Assembly (NCBI GenBank): GCA_903813345.2
Contig: CAIIXF020000008.1
Span: 21,248,822-21,312,821, forward strand
Direction: 5' to 3'
Length of the DNA stretch: 64,000 bases
From: Owenia fusiformis
Taxonomy: Eukaryota > Annelida > Polychaeta > Sabellida > Oweniidae
A program made the translations under genes and the position numbers. Under the pieces are notes generated by a model that saw only the letters and a program-made list of their open reading frames with translations, made no database searches and was not told the origin of the DNA. Of this stretch, positions 50,059 through 62,300 are shown in pieces (the stretch's first letter is position 1; each line of letters starts with the position of its first letter).

Positions 50059-50405
50059 CTCTTAGACTATCATCAATGCGAACATCAGTTTTGACCTCGC
50101 GAGCTATGTTCCCAGAACTCAAACCACGATTCTCACATCACAAACGTAAAATCTTTAGTCACGCACCACCATTTCCTCGCTCCTGAACATATTTCTCCAC
50201 TTCTCCATTTCTGCACAGAGATCCGTGCTCGCGAAGCACAATCTGGTGTGAGAATCTTGCACAGATTTCTGTTCACGAGTGGAGAAATATGTTCGGGAGC
50301 TAGAAAATGGTGGTGCGCATCACATTCGTGATGTGATCGTGGTTTGAGTGCAAGGACGTTGTTCACGAGGTCAGAACTGATGTTCATGTTGATGGAAGTC
50401 TAGGA
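50059..50405. mobile_element. 347-bp foldback element downstream of NEK9
   Basis: Left arm CTTAGACTATCATCAATGCG ... GAACATCAGTTTTGACCTCG and right arm CGAGGTCAGAACTGATGTTC ... TTGATGGAAGTCTAGGAG are inverted copies. Homology runs almost to the centre (GAACATATTTCTCCACTTCT against GGAGAAATATGTTCGGGAG). The element is more GC-rich than its surroundings. No coding capacity and no target duplication recognised. Confidence 0.85.
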
Positions 50406-50570
50406 GACATGAATATGTAATGAATTGTAAATGTAACACTACCAAATATGATGTAATGTAGATCATGTTTTAAATACAACATCTGAAAATAAAGTTTAAA
50501 ATAGTTACTTATGATTTACAGATTTGTTACAATTTATAATACAGCCTCTTTGTTTCAGTTGCAATTATGA

Positions 50571-50648
50571 AGGGGTGGAATTGTGACAAAGGGGTGCAAT
50601 TGTGACAAAGGGGTGCAATTGTGACAAATGGGTGAAATTGTGACAAAT
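50571..50648. repeat. 19-bp tandem repeat, four copies
   Basis: Unit AGGGGTGCAATTGTGACAA repeated with minor changes (last copy ATGGGTGAAATTGTGACAA). Confidence 0.9.
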
Positions 50649-51126
50649 GAAAGCCATTAGAATATAAAGAGAGGTGTGTTGCACATGTTTGCACATGTTT
50701 AAATAGGAATACTTTTTTGAAGCAAGCTATAGAGAATAATATTTAATGATTTCTTTTATGCCTAAGTGATCACATTTGATCTACGGCAACCGTTCAGTGG
50801 TCGTAGCTTTCTTAAACCAAGAGAAATATGCAGCATGAAATATAGGGATAAGCAGTACGATGAAGATTTTTTATATAGATTTTGTGAAGCTACATCCATC
50901 ATGGACACAGTAGACCAAATGTGACTGAAGTTTAAATTATTAGGAATTCTTCTGGTTTCAGCCCAGATTGCTCATCTTACATTCTCTGCCTGTTCCAATG
51001 CAAGATATTAAATAATGCAAGTTTGAATAGTGATAAGTGGTGTTAATACCTTTAATCAAAATAACATGATCAAATTATGAACATTATGAAACATGAAGCA
51101 ATTATCATCACATAACACAATATCCT

Positions 51127-51550
51127 AGATGCGAGTAGAAATAATCTTGATTTACGTCATTAAAGATTCACATTTCAGTCAATCTGATGTCATATTTGGA
51201 ATCTACTTGTAAAATTACATCTAGAAATGTGGTTTTGAAAAGAGTTTATCAACTTTGAAAATTTAATTTTCTTTGAAAATGAGACTTCTAGGTCGGGGAG
51301 ATTCCCTATAGACCCCATGTTGTAAAACCACAAAAAGTGAAATATCTTTTCTTGTGTTGGGCAGAAAATATTTTCTTTTACTGGACATATTCTAATTTGT
51401 ATAACTATCATATACATACGGGTAATATGAAAAGTGAACTACTAAAACTGATGAATATTCAAGTTTAAGGGAATTTTGTAATACCCTGTCATGTTATTTC
51501 CCCCGAATCAGCCACCTGGTGGCAAAACTGGTAACTACCTACTCGCATCT
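51127..51550. mobile_element. GATGCGAGTAG TIR element, full-length copy, 424 bp
   Basis: Terminal inverted repeats AGATGCGAGTAG (left) and CTACTCGCATCT (right). The interior matches the copies at 41744-42063 (inverted) and 4383-4615 (truncated). No open frame of note, so it is a MITE-type non-autonomous element. I could not define a target duplication confidently. Confidence 0.87.
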
Positions 51551-53509
51551 GAGTAATTAGACAGACCTTGATTACTTTAAAATGGATTCTCTACTTCACC
51601 ATTGCCCATATCTGGAGTATTGGTAATGTTTCATAAATAATCAGTACAGTTTCTCAACTTTAACAATCACAAATTTTAATTGTTTGAAAGTATGCATAGA
51701 TAAATGTACATTTAAGGCTTTTTCAGGTTACTCTAATTGATCTCATGCATACCCTTTTTACCAGAATTTTCCCCAAAATTTCATTCATTTTTCCTGACCA
51801 GACTGAAAGAGAATTTGAATGATTTCCATTCATTAAAGGAAAAGGGTAAACTATCAGTCGAGAGTGCACCGAAGTGTGAAAATCTTTTAAATCTAAGTGA
51901 AAAACATCAGAAATTAGACAGGTAAAGTTTATATTTTTGAGTAGTATGAAGAAAAATAAATAAATAGAATATAAAGTTTGAACCCATTTGGCTTATATTA
52001 TACAGGCCGTACAGGCCCCAATGTTATCAAGATGTGATGTGTGAAACTTTTCAATTTAATCCCAAAAAGTAGATTTCAAGGACTTTTTGTTTGAAAAATG
52101 TGAATTTATTTCAAATGAAATTTTAGTTTTTCAAAAGTCACATTCAAAATTGCCACCATTTTTGTCTTGCAAAATTTTGGACCATTTACTAGCTTTATAA
52201 TAATATTTTATAAAATAATTTTGAAGCAAAACATCAAGCAAATTCTTTCAAAATAGCCACCATCTTTGTCACAAAAATGTTCTTTGTCACAAAAATGTTC
52301 ACTTTATGCCGTACACCATGTGACCCCAGTACTCACAGTACTATTCATTTACTGGTGTTACACTTGGTGAATGAAATTGCTTTGTGTTTTTAGATAAATT
52401 GAAACTGTTGCAATCATATTGTGCTCATTTATTTCTTTAAATACATCACAGGTGTTAAGCCACAATGATACCATGAGATGAGCACATGCTTTGAGGATCT
52501 GCGTTGTTTGAACCTACCGCCGAGCTCACTTATACATTAAGCCCCGTTAAACAGTCATGATACCGCCGAGCAAGCTCATTGCATCATCGGGTCTGCTTTA
52601 ACCCCGTGTACATGTTACATTACAACAATATTAGGACACATCTTTTTCTAGTGCCTAATTTCATGCATTGGAAACTTGCTAAAGTGTGATCATCAGTGTC
52701 ATTTTCTTTATGTTACTACCAAAATGACTGCCAGCAGTCCTTGTATTTGAATTTTTTACTACATATTATAGATTCACAAAAACAAAACCTATTTACATAT
52801 CATACATTTTTTACACCAAAACCATTTTTCTTTTTTACACTAATCGATTTTCAAACTTGTGTAAATACCTGTTTGCCAACTTTGTTGCCATTGGGTATTT
52901 TGTCTTATTACAAACAGTACATATGTTGTAGAGGAACAATGTTCAGTTACTTAGGGGGAGGGGTACAAATAAATGTTTGAAATATTCAAGTGATAACACT
53001 TTTGAATTTTTATATTACATAGGGAGGTATAGCATGATTTAATTATTTTTCACAGCTGTTGATAATTGGAGACTTAATTTCTTTAGTTGCAAGCTGAAGG
53101 AACACACTTATAAGAATACGTTTTGGAAAACTTGCTAAGTGTGACATCATGTCTTAGGAATTTTCATCATGAGACGAGTGTCATTTTCTTTATGTTGCTA
53201 CCATAATGTTTACTTGTTTTCCACTGTTGCTACATATACTGGCTGATAATTAATGATGTCAGTACTTAGATGTGCTAATATATGATCTCTCCCAGCCTGC
53301 ATATTAGAAAATAAGGTCCGGAAATAGATTTTTATTTTCAGACAGAATTACTGCTAAATAAGATTGTAAATTGTTTGATAGACATTAATGTGATGTAGGA
53401 TGTCTCCCAGTGTGTGTGTGGGAAGAAATTAAAAGGCTAACAATGCTGACAATTTTCAGTAGGCAAATTAAATCTCACTTTTCACAATTATGCCGTAACA
53501 TCATGAGAT
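51551..53509. other. Intergenic region between NEK9 and the orphan GPCR
   Basis: No supported gene. A loosely repeated block containing AACTTGCTAAAGTGTGA and GTGTCATTTTCTTTATGTT occurs near 52670-52720 and again near 53130-53200. Short frames at 51737-51925 and 52696-52980 have no domain and no splice support. Confidence 0.5.
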
Positions 53510-53940
53510 GCCTGCCTACCCACCTACGTGGAACATGATACAGTCATTGAAGGGTTCAAGTTTAAAGATTATTAAATCTCAAAATAGCTCAAATAATTAA
53601 CATTTCAATTTCGGCTTTATTTTATGACTAGACAGATGACAGATCCATAAATAAAGGCTATGGATGCATTTTAATGTGCAATGACCCAAGGCAGCCCCAG
53701 GGGAATAAATAACTAACGACCGCGAGCATAGGTCCAACAAGCCAGAAAGAAATTGAAAGAAAGTGTGCTAAATTCGATGACCCGTGTGGGAACCGAACCC
53801 AGTTGGGATGTAGTAGCAACTTGCTATCAAGGGTTGTTATAATGCATCTATAATTCATCATAAACTAAAATAAGATCTGTAAAATTGAACCCTTCAAAGA
53901 CTGTGCCACGTATGTGGGTAGGTGGGTATGAGGTAGGAGG
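53510..53940. mobile_element. TIR element of about 430 bp enclosing a SINE-like core
   Basis: TACCCACCTACGTGGAACAT ... CATTGAAGGGTTCAA on the left is inverted on the right as TTGAACCCTTCAAAGACTG ... CACGTATGTGGGTAGGTGGG, giving terminal repeats of about 50 bp. The core (about 53650-53870) contains, on the minus strand, a B-box-like GGTTCGGTTCCC, suggesting a tRNA-derived segment. Confidence 0.7.
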
Positions 53941-54202
53941 TTTTTATACAAAGCCTACATGGTAGGGATCAAACCATCATAAATGTGGAAAAACAGAAGT
54001 ACAAAACAATTCAAGTGGATCATATCAGCTTTTAGAAGCTTTTCTCATACAACTTAAATCCTTTTCAACAATATTCCAAAACAAAAAGCCCACATGACAC
54101 TAAAGAAAGCCAACTTAACCAGTTCAAAAAATACACCAAAAATTATATTCAAACTTGCTACAACGGAAGAATATTAATTTTGAGTTTAGCTGACTGTGTG
54201 CC

Positions 54203-56050
54203 CTATCCCATGTAAATATCAGTGCTACGTCTAGATCTATGTGTCATCAATGTTATCCCATTCCTTATGCCTGGGATCTTAACATATATAAATGGGTTCA
54301 CGGCAGACACTATGAGGGGCAGGTAAGAAACAATGCGTGAGAAATCATTTAATAAAGGGAGATCTGGGAATACCTCCAAGAGATACTGACATGTGGTAAA
54401 GGGAATCCAAGAAATACAAAGCAGTATGAATACAATTACCATGACTTTGCATGTATTTAATGTACGTCTCTGCACTCCTATGATTGCACTGGAGACAGTA
54501 TGTGTGGACCTTATGTCTACCTGTGTACTATTAGTACTGAGCTCGAGGGATGGACTAGGCTCAAACTGCTGTGATACATTGGTCTCATTCTGAATCGTGT
54601 TTGTTTTGAACAGGGCAATGTAAAACCCAAGAGAGATGATTGTGTTCAAGCCAGTTGCTACAAGCAACACGAGCGACTTGTAGATGAGTTCCATCTCAGG
54701 AGATACAGCCGTAACCATGGCAACACAATAGCCTAGCGCTGCATTATATCCTGAGCTAACAAGACCAAGCAAAGGCATTATACAGACCATACCAAAGCCC
54801 ATCAGCCATGTGAGCACATTTAATAAACTCACCACACGTAGCTTCATGATCCACATATGGAAAGTGCTGTGGCTTTGCAAAGCCATGAAACAGTAGAAGG
54901 CAACAACCGAGTGTGTGAACAACGTTGTCACAAACAATCCCCAATTGATGATACCAGTTATCTGACACATCAAGAGTGGCATCCCTACCCCTTCTATAAA
55001 AGTAGTATAAATGAGCAGAGGCAAGCAAAATGAAGAGGTTATTATATCAATAAGGGATAAATTCAAAATTAGTAAATATAAAGGCTTCTTTGATACAAAC
55101 ATTTTGAGAACAGTTATTATCACACCATTACCCAGAATTCCAGCTAATGATGCTAGTCCCAAAATTGCAGTCAAAAGTATTTTCTTGGTGAGAACATATG
55201 AACCGCTCTCAACTGCAGAATCTTCATCACCAGAACATGCTGTTGTGTCATTATTTCTAGCTGCATCTTGACTGTTTGATTGTTCATCTCTTTGTTTAGT
55301 TGTATTCCCACCAATCTTGTCAACACATGAGCTGGTAACAGGTTCGAGAGCATTGGCATCAGTAGGTGAAATCATAATGGAGTCATTCTGCAATGCATCA
55401 GTTTGTGTCGCTACATCTGAAGCAGTCTGTACTTCTGATTGGACAAATGCTGACTCAGTCCATAGTTCTGAATCCGTGTTTGACAAAACAGAACTATTCT
55501 GTGATGTCACATTGGGATCTGTCCCTGATAAAGCCATCACTAGTCCAGTAAACAGCAAAGCCTGGATATAGCCCTGCAATATATTTGGTAAACAAAAGCC
55601 TATATATTAATATACATTAAATTTACATATTACATAAATTCCCTTTTTAATTCAGAAATTTCAATTTTGGGACAAAATAAAATACACCAAGCCACAGCCA
55701 CTTTATTCTAACAAAAAAATTCAATATCAAATCAAAGGTAAAAGGGGTAACATAACTGTAAGTGACATTTATAATTATTGTTTCTGTCCTCTCCACATGT
55801 AAATTCTTCAAAATAATAAATGTAGAAATACATGTTCAACACATGTATCTTAAAGTCGATGATTTTAAACTCTCAAATGTCACCTTTCAAGATACATGTA
55901 GTAGTTTTGCGTTTTTATTGTACAATATATGACTTATTGCTTTTTGTAAGAATTAAAATGACCAAAAAATTTTAATTAAATAAAATAGATTACCAGCATA
56001 ATGGCTAGTTATAAACAAGTATGAAACATATTTCAAGATTTTACCTTCAT
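54203..56050 (-). CDS. Orphan class A GPCR with long glycosylated N-terminus, two coding exons
   Basis: The coding exons are 56045-56050 (ATGAAG, followed by GTAAAA) and 54203-55573 (after TTGCAG). They join in phase 0 to give 458 residues beginning MKGYIQALLFTGLVMALS, a good signal peptide. The apparent TTG start at 55579 lies inside the splice acceptor and is not real. Residues 20-130 form an extracellular tail rich in Ser/Thr/Asn. TM1 about 133-160 (GN at 150-151), TM2 166-190 (LSLID, D178), C205, TM3 209-231, TM4 with W258, C285, TM5 298-322, TM6 377-398 (CISWIPF), TM7 413-432 (NPFIY). The DRY motif after TM3 is absent (FYCFMALQ occupies the site), and TM7 lacks the retinal lysine of opsins, so this is a non-opsin orphan receptor. 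Ligand and G-protein coupling are unknown. Confidence 0.87.
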
Positions 56051-56473
56051 CCTTCGATTTCCTTATAAGCTGTGATATCCTGTTGTTCACCAAGCACTCC
56101 AAACACAGAATGTAGAAGAGATATTAATTTCCTGCATATATGCTTGTTTTTTATGTAACAAAAGTTTTAAGGCCATAACAATTAGATTTTGTTTCACTTG
56201 ACACTGATCAATAAAGGTGGCAGTAACGACACTTTATTCTTGTATTTACGATTTGACAAACTATCACTGTGAAACATTGAATTGTTTTTGATCTGTCTGC
56301 TTCATTAACACATTCGACTATTATGAAACTTACATTACGTCAGACTGAAAAAGTAATTTCCATCATAATTAAAGCGTTTCATTCTCAGACAGTTTCATTG
56401 TATTTACATTATAGAGTACACCACTTTATGTAAACTTTTGGAACCTTACTAGTAACATAGCCAGTCAAAATTT

Positions 56474-56655
56474 GGTGAGGCAAATGTAAATAGGTGAGGC
56501 AAATGTAAATAGGTGAGGCGAATGTAAATAGGTGAGGCGAATGTAAATAGGTGAGGCAAATGTAAATAGGTGAGGCAAATGTAAATAGGTGAGGCAAATG
56601 TAAATAGGTGAGGCAAATGTAAATAGGTGAGGCAAATGTAAATAGGTGAGGCAAC
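56474..56655. repeat. 19-bp minisatellite, about 9.5 copies
   Basis: Unit GTGAGGCAAATGTAAATAG; two copies carry GCG for GCA. Very low divergence implies recent expansion. It lies about 420 bp upstream of the orphan GPCR start, in the probable promoter or 5'UTR region. A minus-strand frame of repeated short hydrophobic units here is an artefact. Confidence 0.97.
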
Positions 56656-56659
56656 TTTA

Positions 56660-59030
56660 TAGATGAGTTGTCAGATCTCAGTCTTCAAATAACAGAAGTC
56701 GTTCTTTTTTATTTCTTTTTTCTTGCTGTGTTATGTAATGCTCTATATTTTGGATGTACCTTCATTGGATTGGTATTTCTTCTTTCACCACTTGGACTTC
56801 CATATTTGCCATCTGTTACATAAGTAAATCTAAGAATAATGACAAATTATGTCCATAAATAATATTGAGTCACTTTATTGCACACGAACAAGCATGTTAT
56901 CACATTAAATATATGAACATAATACTAATACAGGTGTACAACTTTTCATTATATAATACCATTTACTTGAACTACTGTTCCAACAATTTTCAGATCATTT
57001 TGTAATTTCTGCTTTAATAGTAATTACTAGAAACCGATTACTTGAAATTAAATCACACTTAGGTAGCAACACAATAGAATGAACTGTGTTTTATTTTTAA
57101 GAATGAACAGTTGTAACAAAGAACAGTGAATTATTTTTCTATTGTTTAAAAATGCACTATTGGCACCCTATCAAAAACCATAGGAGGCAGGTTACTGAAA
57201 AAATGTTAGAAAGATTCTACAGTGAATCTTTCTAACATTAAAATATTTCGTTTCATAGGTATACCCCTAAATATCAAACAAAATATGGTATCACAATCAA
57301 ATGCACCTTTGAAAGTACACCACATCAACAGACAAGTCAAGACACCACATGACGAAAAAAAATTAACTACAAGCAAGTGTATGGCACAAAATATGACTGG
57401 TTGAATTATATATACTTTACATGGGTCCCACCCACTTCCACTTTGCTTTCTACAATAATATGAATCATACCTAAGAGGCACTGCTCATCTTAAGACTTAA
57501 ATGGTGATTAACAACAAAGACTAGATACATGTATTACAATTCTTTTCTGCTGGACAAGTAGACTAAACAGATTGTTAATAAGCTATGCTTGAAAATTTAA
57601 GCTTAGTGAATCATGCTTATAATACCAGTGACTAATATTTTAAATTTTATATGTTTTTTCAAGTTACCACTATGGCACTTTTCTAATGGGGTAATAATCA
57701 AATACTGTACATGTATAGGGCCTATATGAAAAATATAGTTTTACTCAATATTATAAGCAGTCAGTAAGATAAGTGATAATTTTATACATACAACTGATAA
57801 TTACAGAAGCACGAATAAGATCTGTTTTTTAATACACAGTTAATAGTACATTACAGGGTGCCCAGAAAGTAAATGTACAAGTGCTCTCATTTCAAAGGAT
57901 TTGTCAAATAATAAAATTGAAGCTTGACATTATTATACGGTACTAATATATCTCATGACATAATGAGGCACAACCTATGATGTTGTGAAATCTCATCTTG
58001 TATAGTTGTAATGGTAGGGCTCAGGTGCATCTTTACTTCCTAGACACTCTGTATAATAAATAACAAACTTTACTATCTTATTCCTGTACCTTTATGTCCC
58101 CCATTCTCTATCAAACGCAAAGCTTATAAAATAGGTATTGGCATGGGGGAAACCAGAGGTATATATAAGAGTAGTAATAGTACTCTATTAAAACATAGAT
58201 GCCTTCCTGATACAGAAAATGAGTAAAACAATATGTATACTAATAAAAATATACATGTACACTAAATACAATGAAGTGGGGTTTTCAATGGAATGCAATT
58301 ATACACATAGACGAAACAAATTGATATTCATTCAAATTATTTCTGAATATATCCATGATTTTATATTGCATTTATGTGCAATTGTGCTGGTTAACATTAT
58401 AAACTTTTACAGAAAGTAGATCTGTTCATAAAATTGAATATTTAATATTAAACCTTAAAGGGGCTCAACCTTTCTAAATACTTCCTTCATTAAACAGTAA
58501 CAACTTGTTAGTTTGTACCTACACTTTTGGTGAACTGATATGGTACAAACTCTAAAGAAGTAGAACTTAAAATGAGGTGTCTTGTGTTTAAGTTTGTATC
58601 AAAGCCCATTTCAATTGGTTTGCATGGACAGTTATAGAGAAGTCCCTGAAGAGATTTAGAATCTTCAGATCCTTGTTTTGACATACTTTCAAGATCTTAC
58701 AATATCAAAGGAACTTATTCGTTGTTATTAAGTCTTATCAGTCTGTCATTAAGTATTTTTGCAAAACTGGCCTTTCCATGGTGTTGGCTATTGAAATCTA
58801 TTGAAAAATTACAGCCAAGCTCAAATCCAATTACATGGTCCAGGCTATTAAGTAACATTACATTTTAAGTCATTGTGGGCTACTCTGTGTGTGCGAGTCA
58901 TTCTTGGGAGTATTATACAATGAGGAGTCAGACTCTGGGGTTTCCAATCAGATTTGAGTCTTTGCTTGGTTGGTTCCCATTGAATATGAATTATTCTCAA
59001 CATGTTAACATTGGATCCAAACTCCTTAAG
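56660..59030. other. Intergenic region between the orphan GPCR and RPS6KC1 homologue
   Basis: AT-rich with no supported gene. One TA-flanked MITE is present at 57854-58051. A 16-bp inverted pair (GTTAGAAAGATTCTAC / GTGAATCTTTCTAAC) lies at about 57205-57238. Confidence 0.5.
57854..58051. mobile_element. 198-bp mariner-type MITE
   Basis: Left end CAGGGTGCCCAGAAAGTAAA and right end TTTACTTCCTAGACACTCTG are imperfect inverted repeats, flanked by TA on both sides (57852-57853 and 58052-58053). Its size and TA duplication fit a Tc1/mariner-derived MITE. Confidence 0.8.
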
Positions 59031-59300
59031 GTCTGTTCCCCTTTTGTGTGTGTCATTCTCAAAAAGTTCCTATTTGATGTGTCATTCTCAAGGAGTTTCC
59101 TATTTGATGTGTCATTCTCAAAAAGCTCCTATTTGATGTGTCATACTCAGTTTCCTATATGGGTGCAAGTCATCCTCTGAGAGTTGTCCATTGGGTGCAA
59201 TTTGTTCTCTGATTTCTATTAGATGTAAGTTGTTTTCTGAGTTTCCGTTTGGGTGCGACTTCTTCTCAAAGTTTCCGATGTGAATCATTCTCGGAGAGTT
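59000..59300. repeat. Degenerate ~30-bp tandem repeat overlapping the end of RPS6KC1
   Basis: The best copies read GTGTCATTCTCAAAAAGTTC followed by CTATTTGAT, with a period near 29-30. More diverged copies continue through 59160-59280 (words such as TGAGTTTCC and GGGTGCAA). The last recognisable unit, TGAATCATTCTCGGAGAGTT, contains the RPS6KC1 stop codon and its final codons. Confidence 0.75.
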
Positions 59301-62300
59301 TCCCATTGAATGTCAGCAAAGAAAGGGTGCATTTTGATATCATCAACTCCATTTATACCTGAGCCAAGTCTTTCACTGACACTGTACCTCAGCAACTGTA
59401 AAAGATATATACACACTGAATTAGAAAATGAATGAGTTCATCAACTATGATATTACTGTTCATGTGCAGTCATTGTTCCCAATTGAGCTATGAATGAAGT
59501 CGCACTGAATATTACTTATGCTATTGGGATTAACACATGGCAACTTTGGTATGTACTAAATTGAATCTAATATGACTGATATGACGCAGTGTCATATTAA
59601 ATCTGGATTCTATTTGTTCAATTATAATATAGTAACAATGACAGTCATTCAGTCAAGGTTTTACCTATGTCTATATCCCTCACTGAGACCATGCCATTCA
59701 CACAAACCCAAACCCACAGAAGATTATTTCCTCTTATGGATAAAAATGATATTCATCAAAAATCATACAATATGCTACTTATAATGAACTTGCAAGTATT
59801 AAACATACCTCTGTTAGCAACCCTTGTGCCTCAGTTGATATATAGTCAGGTATAAACACTGCAGTGTGTGGTCCTATACCCCCAGGGTGGCATGCTAACA
59901 AACTCTGAAAATCAAATTTTGGGACTCACCAACAGATACATAACATAAATACACAATATGTAACTTTTATCGTCATGAGAAACAATGACAATTCTTCTCA
60001 GCCACATTTATGGTGATACAGAAATATGCGAAGAGTATCAGAACGACTTTTATTGATGGTTACACAACTCTAAAATTCATCACACTTTAAGTTAACAGCA
60101 TATTATATGTTCATTTATTTTTTTTATAATTTACATTTTTGCAATTATCAAATTCAATCAATTCGCTTTCAATTGGCTTTTCCTCAAGAAATAAAGATAT
60201 GAACAAATAAAAAAGTAATCTTCAATTGTTTATTTTATTTTTGAGATGCAACAAGGGCAGTTATTGAACTATATTCAGGGACTATTTACTTACCTGTCCA
60301 GTTAGGAGTTCATACAATAGTGCCCCAACACTCCACCAGTCAGCACCATGTGTATGTGCACCCAAGGTCATGACCTCTGGTGCTACATACAGTTGATCTA
60401 TAGTCCACTGTGGTATATGCCTATCAACATTTCTCCACTCACAAAAATATGTTAACATCACATGTCCTCTCTCGCCCAATAGGATGTTATCTGGGTGCAA
60501 GTCCCTGAAATCAGTGTGAAATTGTATGTATTGAAAATGCAACCTTTTTAACATGCAAAATGTCTTAACCTGCCATTTGTTACTTTGTTACAGATGCCTA
60601 ATACTATCCATTAAATGCCAACTCCAACTGCCATCCACAAAAAGGTAATAACAATGTCACCATCTGGTGGTGACAACAAACAGTACTCATCATCATTAAT
60701 GTGCTGTTTCTGCTGAACACAAAAATGGAAAATGAACTGGTTTCTTACCTCCTCCCTTCTTTTTTCAAACTCAAATAATATTTACAGAAAATATGTTTTG
60801 TATCATATACAATAACACCAGGCCTGATGCCTACTTAAATATAAACTAAATACTTACATGCAAATAATGCCTCTGGAATGTAGATGATCTACTGCTACAA
60901 TTATTTCAGCTGCCCACTGACGAACACACGCCTCTGGCAACTTAACACGATTCCCATCAGACCCTGCAAGGTCTAACTGCCCAAAAGCTGCTGAGAGAGT
61001 CCTTGCACGTGTCCTTGGAGATGGTTGTTCAAGACCTAGCTCAACAGATGTTGTACGGATATGACTGAGGTTCTTAAGCTCGCCAACATCAGTGATTTTA
61101 ACTTTCAGTTCATCATTAGATATTTGTCTATCAATGAATTTCCTTTCAGGTGTAGATCTATCTGATTCTGGTATATCAGTGTTCTTATCTATGACTTCAA
61201 GCTGCTCAGTTTTTGTAAATGACAGATCAAGTTGCAAACTACATTCCTCTGGTGGCTTAGTATTTGTATTGTCTACTGCACTTTTTAATTCGTTCTGACC
61301 ACTTAGTGTAACACTTTCTATGGTGCTAGGTTTGTGTATTGGGCTAACATTTGGTATTTGGTTAGCACTCGATGTGAGAGTGTCTTCATGATATGGTGAT
61401 TCAAGGTCTGTTGGGACAATATTAGGACTATTTGCATTGTGTTCCACATTGGAATTGTTGGCATTGGATGTGTTGGTAGAACTCACTACTTCACAATTTA
61501 CATCACTTGGTGTTTCAGTGTTTGATGTTTCATTTGTTTTAGATTCTACAATATTGAGATTATGAGGTGGTTCAATAGATTCCAAACCATCATTCAATAT
61601 CATATTGTTCACATTTACATTTGAATCATTATCCTCAATTGTTTGTATGTGTGACTCAATTGTATTTGTTTCATCTGTCTCTGGGATAGTCGCATACTGT
61701 TCAGAACTCTCACTACACAGTCTATCAGACCCACTGTCTATACTAGCAATACTAAAATTTGCAGTTTGTTTTGTTACAGCTCCATTTAAAATATCAGAGA
61801 ATTTATGAGGGGTGCTTGTATTATTAAAGGCACTATCACTGTCATATTTAGTAGGGGTTGTAGGGAATCCACTCGTGTCATTTAATTCACTCATTTCTTC
61901 CGGACTCAGGAAAGTGTCATCATCATGACTGATTTGAGTGTCAAACTTAACAGCAAGTCCCTTAGAGAAAGCTACAGCATTAGGTTCTATATTCGTTTGG
62001 GAATAATCAGTGAATAAATCAACATAACTTGTACAAGCATCCCCACCTTCACTTGTGTCACTCATTGGGTGACTGGGTGAGCCCTCTGGTGAGTGAAATG
62101 GGGAACTAGTTTTTGCAGAGACATCTAAAGGTGGTTCCTCTATCGTCTCCATCTTTTGTCCCTGATAGACATTAGAATCTATTTGAGCAGTTTCAAGAGC
62201 GTCCTCTTTGTCTCTGGTGCCTAGATAGGCACTGACATAACTCCACAATTTTCCGCCACTTGCATGATGAAGTAGCAGATAGATGGAACTCTCTGTTTCA

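Noticed and set aside
53650-53870. tRNA gene
   Set aside because: Only a B-box-like sequence is visible; the rest does not fold as a tRNA, so a SINE-like remnant is the better reading.
55571-55579. Start of the orphan GPCR at a TTG at 55579
   Set aside because: That codon is inside a TTGCAG splice acceptor; a real ATG is supplied by the upstream exon at 56050.
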